A DNA stretch of 7,612 nt from Flavobacteriales bacterium (GCA_003487525.1 DNDT01000046.1:1948-9559); one strand, 5' to 3'; shown: positions 1 to 7,099, numbered from the stretch's first letter. Notes: a model not told the origin generated them from the sequence alone. Numbers and translations are program-made.

Positions 1-1436
1 TAAATAAAGATGCCTTCAGGAAGCTTGGATCCATCCGAAGTTTTAATCTTACCAATCAACAGGGTCAGTGGTTTTTCCTTAAAACTCAACATGGATATGA
101 CGTAGATGTCCTTGTCCCCGAAACCGTCATCTCTGGTGGAAGAATAGTATCCCCTCTTACCACTGGTCGAAGTGACGAAGAAAATATCGTTGTCCGTGGT
201 ATTTAATGGATATCCTATGTTCTTTGGCTCTCCCCACACTCCGTTGTCGTCCATCTCGGAAGTAAAAATATCGTACCCTCCCATGCTCTTATGACCTTCG
301 GAACTAAAGAAAAGAGTTTTTCCGTCGGGATGAAGGAATATCGCCTCTTCATTGAACACCGTGTTTAATTCCTTCAGAGGTTGTGCAAGTGCCCACTCAT
401 TTGTTGGCAGCTTATTGCAGAAATAGATATCCTTGGATTCAACTTTTTCATGTGCCTTGTCAGGAAATTTAAGGCTACCGTCACGGTCACTAATGAAATA
501 CAATCTCGATCCATCGGGTGAAACGGCTGCATGTGATTCATGATCTTCCGAATTAATATCCGACCCGACAGGTACCGGATCCGACCATGTATTGCCCGTC
601 AGTGTACTTGTGTAAATGTCACCATTTCCGTTTGCGGCGGCTTTGTATATGTACATGGTTTCCCCATCGGCAGAAAGACTCAGGGTTGCTTCGTTGTCAC
701 TTGTGTTAAAATTGATCATTTCGGGTTCGCCCCAGGCATTGTCTTCGCCTTTGTATGAAACGTAGATGTCATCGTAGTAGTCACCATCGTTTGGATTCTT
801 TGCATATAGGTTTGAACTGTCTTTTCTCAGGCGTTTTGAGGTGAAATAGAGTGCTGACTCATCCACGGAAATAACGGGAGCATAATCCGGGTATTTCGAA
901 TTAACCAATGGGCCAAGGTTAATTACCTCAATGTCCACAGGATCCAATATCATTTCTTTTGCTGTCTCACATTGTTGAATATTAAGCGCAGTTCGTGACC
1001 AGAATTCGTGGTTGCCGTTTATTTTACTTTTAAATACATTGTAATAAGCAATTGCCGAATCAAGATCATAATGTAGGTGAAAAGCCTGTGCAATATAGAA
1101 ATACGCTTCAACAGGTGCTCCTTTTTCGTTTGGTGCATACGGGTCAAAACGCTCGGTTACATTCTTGACAGCTTTTACAAAATAGGGAAGGGATTCATGC
1201 CTTCTTTTTGGTAATTTCCAAAGGCAGACTCCGGCTTTGTAATTGACGTTGGCATGGTCGGGTTCCTTCTTTAATAAATCCAACCATATATCGAGAGCCA
1301 CCGAATAACTGAATTCTTCCATTAATTGAGTTCCTTCAATCATCGAACTTCTGAAGCTTTCTTCTTCTCCGTTACTCTGTGCTAATGCAGTGAACGTCAG
1401 TACAATGGCCGTTAAAAATGTGTACGCTCGTTTCAT
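1..1436 (-). CDS. Exported TPR / PD40 beta-propeller protein, probably OmpA-family (3' end cut off)
   Basis: The reading frame is open from the ATG at 1434-1436 to the left edge (478 codons seen, no stop). Residues 1-19 form a signal peptide with a likely signal peptidase I site at ALA|Q, so the product is exported. Residues about 40-155 are helical and TPR-like. Five PD40-type propeller blades follow, with cores near 182-200, 248-264, 299-318, 362-394 and 414-447; typical strings are SPDGSRLYFISDRDG and HPDGKTLFFSSEG. From about residue 458 the sequence (LLIGKIKTSDGSKLPEG) looks like the start of a carboxypeptidase-regulatory-like domain. This order is known from Bacteroidota OmpA-family envelope proteins, including PorE of the type IX secretion system, where a peptidoglycan-binding OmpA domain comes last. 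That domain would lie outside the window, and the phylum has many paralogues, so PorE itself is only a possibility. The gene lies 95 nt downstream of the E2 gene and has its own candidate promoter. Confidence 0.88.
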   Translation of the reverse strand, partial: MKRAYTFLTAIVLTFTALAQSNGEEESFRSSMIEGTQLMEEFSYSVALDIWLDLLKKEPDHANVNYKAGVCLWKLPKRRHESLPYFVKAVKNVTERFDPYAPNEKGAPVEAYFYIAQAFHLHYDLDSAIAYYNVFKSKINGNHEFWSRTALNIQQCETAKEMILDPVDIEVINLGPLVNSKYPDYAPVISVDESALYFTSKRLRKDSSNLYAKNPNDGDYYDDIYVSYKGEDNAWGEPEMINFNTSDNEATLSLSADGETMYIYKAAANGNGDIYTSTLTGNTWSDPVPVGSDINSEDHESHAAVSPDGSRLYFISDRDGSLKFPDKAHEKVESKDIYFCNKLPTNEWALAQPLKELNTVFNEEAIFLHPDGKTLFFSSEGHKSMGGYDIFTSEMDDNGVWGEPKNIGYPLNTTDNDIFFVTSTSGKRGYYSSTRDDGFGDKDIYVISMLSFKEKPLTLLIGKIKTSDGSKLPEGIFI

Positions 1437-1479
1437 AAATTTCAATACAAAATAAGTTGATCCCGGATGCGGAACCATG

Positions 1480-1509
1480 CAAATATATCTTATTGACGGT
1501 AATTATGAA
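1480..1509 (-). promoter_or_regulatory. Candidate Bacteroidota-type promoter of the PD40 gene
   Basis: Read on the minus strand, 1487-1480 is TATATTTG, an exact match to the Bacteroidota -7 consensus TAnnTTTG. Nineteen bases upstream, at 1509-1507, is TTC, one base off the -33 TTG element and at the usual spacing. The box ends 43 nt before the ATG at 1436, leaving a leader of roughly 35-40 nt. The match is by eye; the location in a 95-nt intergenic gap supports it. Confidence 0.5.
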
Positions 1510-1531
1510 AATGATCTTCTAATAAAGAAGG

Positions 1532-2854
1532 TCAGATCGTTTTAGCCGTATCAAATGCTTCAAAAAGATCGGCCAGTTTTTTAATAAAGGATCCACCGAG
1601 GGCACCATCAATAACCCTATGGTCATATGACATCGAGAGGAACATCATGTGACGAATTCCAATGGTATCTCCGTAGGGTGTTTCGATGACGGCAGGTTTC
1701 TTTCGAATGGCGCCAAGCGCTAGAATGGCAGCCTGAGGTTGAAATATGATTGGGGTCCCCATGACATTGCCAAAGGTCCCTACATTGGTGACCGTAAACG
1801 TGCCACCCTGAATTTCATCCGGATCAAGCTTGTTGTTTCTGGCCCTGTTTGCCAGGTCATTCACAGACTTTGTCAGTCCCAGTAGGTTTTTCTGATCCGC
1901 ATCTTTAATAACCGGAACAATCAGGTTTCCGGTAGGTAAGGCTGTGGCCATCCCTAAGTTTATGTGTTTTCTTTTAATAATGGAGTTGCCGTCGACACTC
2001 ACGTTCACACCGGGCATTTCCCGTATGGCTTTGGCGATCATTTCAAAAAATATCGGTGTGAAGGTCATTTTTTCTCCTTCCTTTTTCTCGAACTGATCCT
2101 TGATCTTGTTTCGCCACTGAACAATATTCGTCACATCTACCTCGACCATTGAAGTTACATGCGGTGAAGTGTGCTTGGACATTACCATGTGATCGGCGAT
2201 GAGCTTGCGCATTCGATCCATTTCCACGACTTCATCGCCATCCATAAGTGTTATATTCTTTGGCGCAGAAATTCGTTCAGGTAAGCTGCTTTCCTGTTTC
2301 TGAGTCGGCTGAACAGGGGCAGGGGTGGATGTTCTGTTTTTGAGGAAATCCAATACGTCTACTTTGGTTACCCTGTCATTCATTCCACTACCTGTTATAG
2401 CAGAAAGTTCATTGAGTGAAATCCCTTCTTTTTGTGCGATGCTTCTGACCAAAGGCGAGTAAAAACGACCATCGGCATTTCTTGGAATACTGGCTCCGCT
2501 TACCGGGGCAGCCACCTGTTCCGCCATTTCTTCAACCTTTGTGACTTCAATTTTTTCGGTTGCAACCTCTTTTTGTGGTTCAGGGGTGGAACCATTGGTC
2601 TGACTTTCCTTGCCTTCGACTTCCATAACCGCAATTACCTCTCCCACCTTTACTACGTCGTTTTCCTGGAACATTTGTTTTACCAGCACACCACCTTCGG
2701 GTGATGGAATCTCCGAGTCAACCTTATCCGTCGCTATTTCCAGAACAGCTTCTTCAGCTTCTATCGTTTCACCTTCCTGCTTTAACCATTTAATGATGGT
2801 TGCTTCGGCAACACTTTCGCCCATTTTGGGCATGATGATTTCAACTTTCCCCAT
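1532..2854 (-). CDS. 2-oxo acid dehydrogenase complex E2 (dihydrolipoamide acyltransferase)
   Basis: This 440-aa cytoplasmic protein is the acyltransferase core of a 2-oxo acid dehydrogenase complex: it moves the acyl group from E1 via lipoate to coenzyme A. Residues 1-80 are one biotinyl/lipoyl domain with the lipoylation motif ATDKVDSEI (lysine 44). Residues 82-128 are an acidic, Pro/Ala-containing linker. Residues 132-171 are the peripheral E1/E3 subunit-binding domain (SPLVRSIAQKEGISLNEL). After a second Pro/Gln-rich linker, the catalytic domain spans about 205-440 and ends with the active-site motif DHRVIDG (His412, Asp416). The SMSYDHRVIDGALGGSF form resembles Bacteroidota branched-chain-type E2 proteins more than PdhC or SucB, but substrate assignment by eye is uncertain. 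Length is normal for a one-lipoyl E2. No E1 or E3 gene is in the window. The gene starts 82 nt after the glycosyltransferase stop, with a candidate promoter in the gap. The start ATG gives the expected lipoyl-domain N-terminus. Confidence 0.95.
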   Translation of the reverse strand: MGKVEIIMPKMGESVAEATIIKWLKQEGETIEAEEAVLEIATDKVDSEIPSPEGGVLVKQMFQENDVVKVGEVIAVMEVEGKESQTNGSTPEPQKEVATEKIEVTKVEEMAEQVAAPVSGASIPRNADGRFYSPLVRSIAQKEGISLNELSAITGSGMNDRVTKVDVLDFLKNRTSTPAPVQPTQKQESSLPERISAPKNITLMDGDEVVEMDRMRKLIADHMVMSKHTSPHVTSMVEVDVTNIVQWRNKIKDQFEKKEGEKMTFTPIFFEMIAKAIREMPGVNVSVDGNSIIKRKHINLGMATALPTGNLIVPVIKDADQKNLLGLTKSVNDLANRARNNKLDPDEIQGGTFTVTNVGTFGNVMGTPIIFQPQAAILALGAIRKKPAVIETPYGDTIGIRHMMFLSMSYDHRVIDGALGGSFIKKLADLFEAFDTAKTI

Positions 2855-2876
2855 GAATTAATCTATTTTGGAATTG

Positions 2877-2884
2877 CAAAAATA
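2877..2884 (-). promoter_or_regulatory. Candidate -7 box upstream of the E2 gene
   Basis: On the minus strand 2884-2877 reads TATTTTTG, an exact TAnnTTTG match, ending 22 nt before the E2 ATG. No TTG element sits at the expected 17-23 nt further upstream, so only half of the promoter is recognisable. It lies in the 82-nt gap after the glycosyltransferase gene and suggests E2 can be transcribed independently of recR and the glycosyltransferase. Confidence 0.35.
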
Positions 2885-2936
2885 ATCCAATAATCCGTAA
2901 GGAGGGCGGAAAATATACATTGAAAAAGCGGATAGG

Positions 2937-4889
2937 CTATACAGGGATTGAATCGAGGGAACTCAAATTTGAAATAATTAGTTCAAGATCCTTGATCACA
3001 CTGTAATTGACGAGATAATCGAGTCTTTTCTTATCTGCCCGGTAATGACTTTCTTTGGCCGATTCCGAATCAATTTCAATGAGAAAAGATTGCGGGTAAT
3101 TTGCGTTCGATTTGAATCCGACAAAAGAGAGTCTGCCCAATAAAATTTGGTACAAATTTTTAAAGTAATTGACCGGATTTCTGAAAAGCAGGGCGCTGAA
3201 TGGCCAAAATAAAATCATCAAAAGAGACAGACCAATGTCAAAAATTCGTTTTCGCCTCCGCGACCAGGGCTTCATATCGGGATTTAGTTCAGGTCGTATG
3301 TATTCTCCAAGACTATGAATCGAACTGCTCCGAAGAATAAACTGACCCTTTTCGGGATGGAGGTATATGTTCTTGTTTTTCAGTTCCGGCAGTTGAATGG
3401 TCGACAGTACATCTGTGGTATCAACATCTTTTAGGCAAAAAATAAGTTCGTCCAGGTCATACACCTTAATGATGTCTTTTAGCTGATAGAGGCTTCCGGT
3501 GTACTCGATGGGCTTTTCGTGACTCGACAATTCATTTTTTGAAAGGGGATTGATGAAGAAAAGGTTTTTTTCCCGCTCTGTACTGGCGGAAAGGATATCT
3601 TTTACTTTTTGTATGCTGTCGGGCAGACCAATAATGCCGGAATTCATATCGGTAAATCTCATCAATCGGATCCATCCGATTTTATTCAGCAGCACTCTGA
3701 AAAACGGAACAATAAAAAATGAAATCAATACCGACAATGCTACAACCGCTCTGGAAAACCGAAGGGACTCATCGAGCATGGCATAGGTCGTGAAGATTAA
3801 CACCGCGCCGGCAACCAATCCTTTAAAAACGTTTTTCATTCGGATGGACTGGTGATACCCCCCCAGTAGGTACTGGGTCAAAATCCAGGCTAAAATCATG
3901 GAGGGGATTACGGTATAATGAATTTCCCTGGGATAAAAATTTTCACCGCCGTGCTTGTTTATTTCATACCACTTGGTAAGCATTTCCAGCATGCCCCAAA
4001 GGATGCCCACATCGATTAAAGGCAGGTAAATTTTTTCACCCAATCTTTTAAACAGAGCCATCAAGGCTCTCAGGTAAACGGCAACATTGATGAGTAAGCT
4101 GAATATTCGGGCATTTGGATTGTTAAAGTGCTTTCGCGCAAAAATGATCATGGCCCGGTAAAACACCAATACGTAGTTAATGCTGCTTTTTTTGGTGCTT
4201 TCGCCTTTAAAGTGAATGATTGAGGTTTCGGGAAAGTAAACGTTTTTATTCCCTGATTTCACAATGCGATAGGAGAGGTCAATGTCTTCACCGTACATAA
4301 AAAAGGCCTCGTCCAGTCCCCCGATTTTATCGATGAGGGATTTTCTCAGAAACATGAATGCTCCGGATAGAATGTCAACTTGGTCTGTTTCGTTGTCGTC
4401 CAGAAATCCCAAATGGTACTTGCCAAACACCTTTGATCTTGGAAACAGTTTGGAAAGACCAAAAATTTTATAAAAAGCGACACTTGGCGTTGGGAGGCCC
4501 CTCTTGGATTCGGGAAGAAAAGTGCCCGACCCATCGATCATTTTAACTCCGAGTCCACCCGTATCCGGGTGACTGTCCATGTAATCAATGCATTTTCGAA
4601 AACAGTCCGAAGCGACCACCGTATCCGGATTCAGCAGCAGAATGTAATCTCCACCCGAAACGTCCATGGCCTGATTGTTGGCCCGTGAAAAACCTGCGTT
4701 GTCTCGGTTAACCAGCAATCGAACCTGCGGGTAGTTGCTTTTGAGCATTTCCACGCTTTCGTCGCCCGAATTGTTGTCAACAACGATAATTTCCGAGTCA
4801 ATTCCCTGGCAGGCTTTAAATACCGACTGAAGACAGGTGTCCAGAAAATACCTTACGTTGTAATTTACAATAATGACGGAGAGCTTCAT
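2937..4889 (-). CDS. Membrane glycosyltransferase: GT2 domain fused to a WbaP-like, catalytically gutted sugar-transferase scaffold
   Basis: The product is 650 aa. Residues 1-255 are a GT-A fold family 2 glycosyltransferase of the rhamnosyltransferase/WbbL-like kind. It has SVIIVNYN at 4-11, VVDNNSGD at 36-43, the DxD-equivalent NPDT at 87-90, and MYGEDIDLSYRI at 198-209 containing the likely catalytic base. Membrane helices follow near 288-305, 327-344, 355-371 and 380-399; RFSRAVV at 377-383 recalls the membrane part of polyprenyl glycosylphosphotransferases. Residues about 416-530 resemble the nucleotide-binding-like domain of those enzymes. Residues 544-563 (RRRKRIFDIGLSLLMILFWP) and 571-595 (containing GRLSFVGF) resemble the start and end of a bacterial sugar-transferase domain, but the catalytic stretch normally between them is absent. 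The GT2 part is probably active, using a nucleotide sugar at the inner membrane for surface polysaccharide or glycolipid synthesis; acceptor and sugar are unknown. It starts 9 nt after recR, so the two are probably co-transcribed. Confidence 0.9.
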   Translation of the reverse strand: MKLSVIIVNYNVRYFLDTCLQSVFKACQGIDSEIIVVDNNSGDESVEMLKSNYPQVRLLVNRDNAGFSRANNQAMDVSGGDYILLLNPDTVVASDCFRKCIDYMDSHPDTGGLGVKMIDGSGTFLPESKRGLPTPSVAFYKIFGLSKLFPRSKVFGKYHLGFLDDNETDQVDILSGAFMFLRKSLIDKIGGLDEAFFMYGEDIDLSYRIVKSGNKNVYFPETSIIHFKGESTKKSSINYVLVFYRAMIIFARKHFNNPNARIFSLLINVAVYLRALMALFKRLGEKIYLPLIDVGILWGMLEMLTKWYEINKHGGENFYPREIHYTVIPSMILAWILTQYLLGGYHQSIRMKNVFKGLVAGAVLIFTTYAMLDESLRFSRAVVALSVLISFFIVPFFRVLLNKIGWIRLMRFTDMNSGIIGLPDSIQKVKDILSASTEREKNLFFINPLSKNELSSHEKPIEYTGSLYQLKDIIKVYDLDELIFCLKDVDTTDVLSTIQLPELKNKNIYLHPEKGQFILRSSSIHSLGEYIRPELNPDMKPWSRRRKRIFDIGLSLLMILFWPFSALLFRNPVNYFKNLYQILLGRLSFVGFKSNANYPQSFLIEIDSESAKESHYRADKKRLDYLVNYSVIKDLELIISNLSSLDSIPV

Positions 4890-4898
4890 GAAGTGATA

Positions 4899-5519
4899 TC
4901 AGTTTCCCAGGCTTTGTTCGTAAGGTATCCTGTTTTTTATGGATTTTCCGAGCGTGATTTCATCGGTATACTCAAGTTGTTCGCCTACCGCCATTCCTCT
5001 GGCAATGGTAGAAATATTTACCGCCTTGTCTTTAATTTTTTTATAGATGAAAAAATTGGTGGTATCTCCTTCCATGGTGGATCCAAGTGCCATGATGATT
5101 TCTTCCACCGAATCCTTTTCAATGCGTTCGACCAGGGTGTGAATGTTCAGGTCTTGAGGGCCAATCCCGTCAATTGGCGAGATAACACCGCCCAAAACAT
5201 GGTACTTTCCGAAAAATTGCTGGGTATTTTCTATGGCAATGACGTCGCGAATGTCTTCCACCACACATAAAATCTTGTCGCTTCGCTTGGGATTACTGCA
5301 AATTTCGCACGTCTCTTCGTCCGATATGTTATGACAATGGCGGCAGTAATTTATATGTTCCTTTAGATCTGTTAATGAAAGAGCGAATTCCGTCACTTCT
5401 TCTTTTTCAAGTTTGAGCAGGTGAAGCACAAGGCGCAGGGCAGACCTCTTGCCAATTCCCGGTAAAATGGAGAATTGTTCGACCGCTTTGTTCAGAAGTT
5501 TTGAAGAATAGGAGTTCAC
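4899..5519 (-). CDS. recR: Recombination mediator protein RecR
   Basis: RecR works with RecF and RecO to load RecA onto single-stranded DNA at gaps during recombinational repair. From the chosen GTG (5519-5517) the protein is 206 aa, close to the usual 195-206. It begins with the helix-hairpin-helix region (LPGIGKRSALRLVLHLL, residues 19-35). A four-cysteine zinc finger follows (Cys59, Cys62, Cys71, Cys74). The Toprim domain spans about 83-175 (CVVEDIRD, SPIDGIGP, ALGSTMEGDTT), and the typical C-terminus is LEYTDEITLGKSI. In-frame ATG (5558-5556) and TTG (5561-5559) codons lie upstream and would give 219 or 220 aa. I prefer the GTG because family members begin a few residues before the SSKLL motif and because a -7 promoter box lies at 5547-5554, on or after the upstream starts. 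The gene is divergent from the symporter and is followed after 9 nt by the glycosyltransferase. Confidence 0.96.
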   Translation of the reverse strand: MNSYSSKLLNKAVEQFSILPGIGKRSALRLVLHLLKLEKEEVTEFALSLTDLKEHINYCRHCHNISDEETCEICSNPKRSDKILCVVEDIRDVIAIENTQQFFGKYHVLGGVISPIDGIGPQDLNIHTLVERIEKDSVEEIIMALGSTMEGDTTNFFIYKKIKDKAVNISTIARGMAVGEQLEYTDEITLGKSIKNRIPYEQSLGN

Positions 5520-5546
5520 AATGTCTATTTCGGCTAATTTTAGCGA

Positions 5547-5554
5547 CAAATTTA
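5547..5554 (-). promoter_or_regulatory. Candidate -7 box of the recR-glycosyltransferase operon
   Basis: On the minus strand 5554-5547 reads TAAATTTG, an exact TAnnTTTG match. The nearest upstream TTG in the -33 region is only 15 nt away, shorter than usual, so the -33 element is uncertain. Transcription would begin near 5541, giving a leader of about 20 nt before the GTG at 5519 and excluding the ATG at 5558 as the start. Confidence 0.4.
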
Positions 5555-5582
5555 ACATCAATTCTCATTCAATTCGGGAGAT

Positions 5583-7055
5583 ATGACAACTAACTGGTTT
5601 ATACCGGTCATTATTGGAGTTTACTTTGCATTTCTTATACTGATTTCTTATCTGACCAGCCGAAAGGCAGGCAACGATGCATTCTTTGTCGGAGAGCGCA
5701 AATCCCCCTGGTTTATCGTGGCTTATGGCATGATCGGGGCAAGTTTGAGCGGCGTTACCTTCATTTCGATTCCCGGTTGGGTGGGTGCCACACATTTCTA
5801 CTACTTTCAAATGGTGCTCGGATACCTGGTGGGTTATTACATTATTGCCCATGTCCTGATGCCTGTTTATTACCGGATGAATGTGATCTCGATCTATTCC
5901 TACCTGAAGGAACGATTCGGGTTATTCTCTTACAAAACAGGCTCACTTTTCTTTTTGTTGTCAAGATTGATAGGCGCATCTTTCAGGTTGTACCTGGTAG
6001 CCATTGTACTCGAATTGATTTTCAGGCAAATGGGATTTGAAATTCCCTTTGTTGTTACCGTGGTTGTGACCGTTCTGTTAATTTGGATTTACACAAATAA
6101 GGGTGGGATAAAAACCATTATTTGGACAGACACACTGCAAACGACATTCATGTTGATCGCGGTGGTATTGACGCTTTATTCGGTCAACGAACACCTTAAC
6201 CTGTCCTGGTCCGGAATGTTCGAAAAGGTCAGTCAGAGCGAGTATTCTTCTTGGCTCAATCTGGGCGATTTCAATGATTCCAGTCATTTTATTAAGTATT
6301 TCGTCAGCGGGGTATTTATAGCGATTGCAATGACCGGCCTCGATCAGGACATGATGCAGAAGAACCTGAGTTGCAAAAATCTGAAAGAGGCGAAAAAAAA
6401 CATGATCGTATTTAGCTGGGTGCTTGTGTTTGTGAACATCCTGTTCCTGTTTTTGGGTGCGATGTTATATATGTATGCAAATCAGATCGGAATGCCCATA
6501 CCGGAGAAAACGGATTATCTTTTTCCTGAAATTGCCCTTAGCGGAAAGCTTGGAACCACTGTCCTGGTCTGTTTTGTACTGGGGTTAATTGCATCTGCCT
6601 ATTCAAGTGCGGATTCTGCCTTAACGGCCTTGACGACTTCGTTCAGTGTCGACATCATGGATTTGCAGGAAAAATATGAGCCCGGCTCACAGGAACGAAT
6701 ACGGAGATATGTTCATGTCGGAATGTCGGTTGCCATTGTATCCCTCATTATTTTATTCAGAACCATAAATGACGACAGTGTCGTGAGTAATTTATTTAAA
6801 GCTGCGGGGTATACCTATGGTCCCTTACTCGGATTATTTACTTTTGGACTCGTAACATCTTATAAGGTAATCGATAAATGGGTTCCGGTTGTTGCCATTT
6901 TATCTCCAATTCTTACGTACATGGTGCTGAAACTCCTAATGCGTGTGATGCCTGAATTTGAAATAGGATTTGAAATCATTTTACTTAATGCTCTAATAAC
7001 CTTCATTGGGTTGATATTGCTTCGCAGTGGACATTTCAAAAAACAATTGAATTAA
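5583..7055 (+). CDS. Sodium:solute symporter (SSS family)
   Basis: This 490-aa inner-membrane protein belongs to the solute:sodium symporter family (LeuT fold), which couples Na+ influx to uptake of a sugar, amino acid, vitamin or similar small molecule. About a dozen or more hydrophobic segments are visible, beginning with 6-24. Family features include FFVGERKSPWF (34-44), the TM1/TM2 region GASLSGVTFISIPGW (52-66), and the stretch SAYSSADSALTAL (338-350) running into TTSFSVDIM (351-359). By an eye alignment to SGLT-type transporters, Thr351 and Thr352 fall where the Na2-site hydroxyl residues lie; this is inference. The substrate cannot be read from sequence. The ATG at 5583 follows GGGAG with only 2 nt between, closer than a typical ribosome-binding site. 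The gene is divergent from recR, with no convincing promoter on this strand. The lipoprotein gene follows after 44 nt and may be co-transcribed. Length is normal and the frame is intact. Confidence 0.94.
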   Translation: MTTNWFIPVIIGVYFAFLILISYLTSRKAGNDAFFVGERKSPWFIVAYGMIGASLSGVTFISIPGWVGATHFYYFQMVLGYLVGYYIIAHVLMPVYYRMNVISIYSYLKERFGLFSYKTGSLFFLLSRLIGASFRLYLVAIVLELIFRQMGFEIPFVVTVVVTVLLIWIYTNKGGIKTIIWTDTLQTTFMLIAVVLTLYSVNEHLNLSWSGMFEKVSQSEYSSWLNLGDFNDSSHFIKYFVSGVFIAIAMTGLDQDMMQKNLSCKNLKEAKKNMIVFSWVLVFVNILFLFLGAMLYMYANQIGMPIPEKTDYLFPEIALSGKLGTTVLVCFVLGLIASAYSSADSALTALTTSFSVDIMDLQEKYEPGSQERIRRYVHVGMSVAIVSLIILFRTINDDSVVSNLFKAAGYTYGPLLGLFTFGLVTSYKVIDKWVPVVAILSPILTYMVLKLLMRVMPEFEIGFEIILLNALITFIGLILLRSGHFKKQLN

Positions 7056-7064
7056 TGTTAATTC
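7049..7064. repeat. Perfect short inverted repeat over the symporter stop codon
   Basis: The sequence GAATTAA-TG-TTAATTC has perfect 7-base arms around a 2-base centre and includes the TAA stop at 7053-7055. As RNA it could form a weak AT-rich 6-bp hairpin with a 4-base loop. No U-tract follows, so it is not a convincing intrinsic terminator. It could be a protein-binding palindrome or chance in AT-rich DNA. Confidence 0.35.
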
Positions 7065-7078
7065 CAACAAAATATCAC

Positions 7079-7086
7079 TATAATTG
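7079..7086 (+). promoter_or_regulatory. Weak candidate -7 box upstream of the lipoprotein gene
   Basis: TATAATTG matches TAnnTTTG at all but one conserved base. It ends 13 nt before the ATG at 7100, and no TTG is found at the expected -33 distance. It may be fortuitous, with the lipoprotein read through from the symporter. Confidence 0.18.
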
Positions 7087-7099
7087 CATACGTAAATAC

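Noticed and set aside
1496..1535. Possible terminator hairpin after the E2 stop (CTTCT-TTATT-AGAAG on the minus strand, followed by ATTTTC)
   Set aside because: The stem is only 5 bp and AT-rich, flanking pairing needs an asymmetric bulge, and the T-run is interrupted.
2432..2861. Overlapping plus-strand open frames opposite the E2 lipoyl and linker region
   Set aside because: Two different frames are open over the same stretch and both are antisense to a complete E2; no domain or start signal supports either.
2900..2945. Small palindrome (ATAGCCTAT) at the glycosyltransferase stop, considered as a terminator
   Set aside because: The arms are 4 bp with no loop and no T-run, so it cannot form a useful hairpin.
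4893..5270. 125-codon plus-strand open frame opposite recR
   Set aside because: It lies entirely antisense to a confidently identified recR, has no recognisable domain, and looks like a shadow frame.
5565..5852. 95-codon minus-strand open frame containing cysteines and histidines, opposite the symporter start
   Set aside because: It is antisense to the well-supported symporter coding region; the Cys/His residues do not form a spaced metal-binding motif, and the composition is that of an antisense frame.
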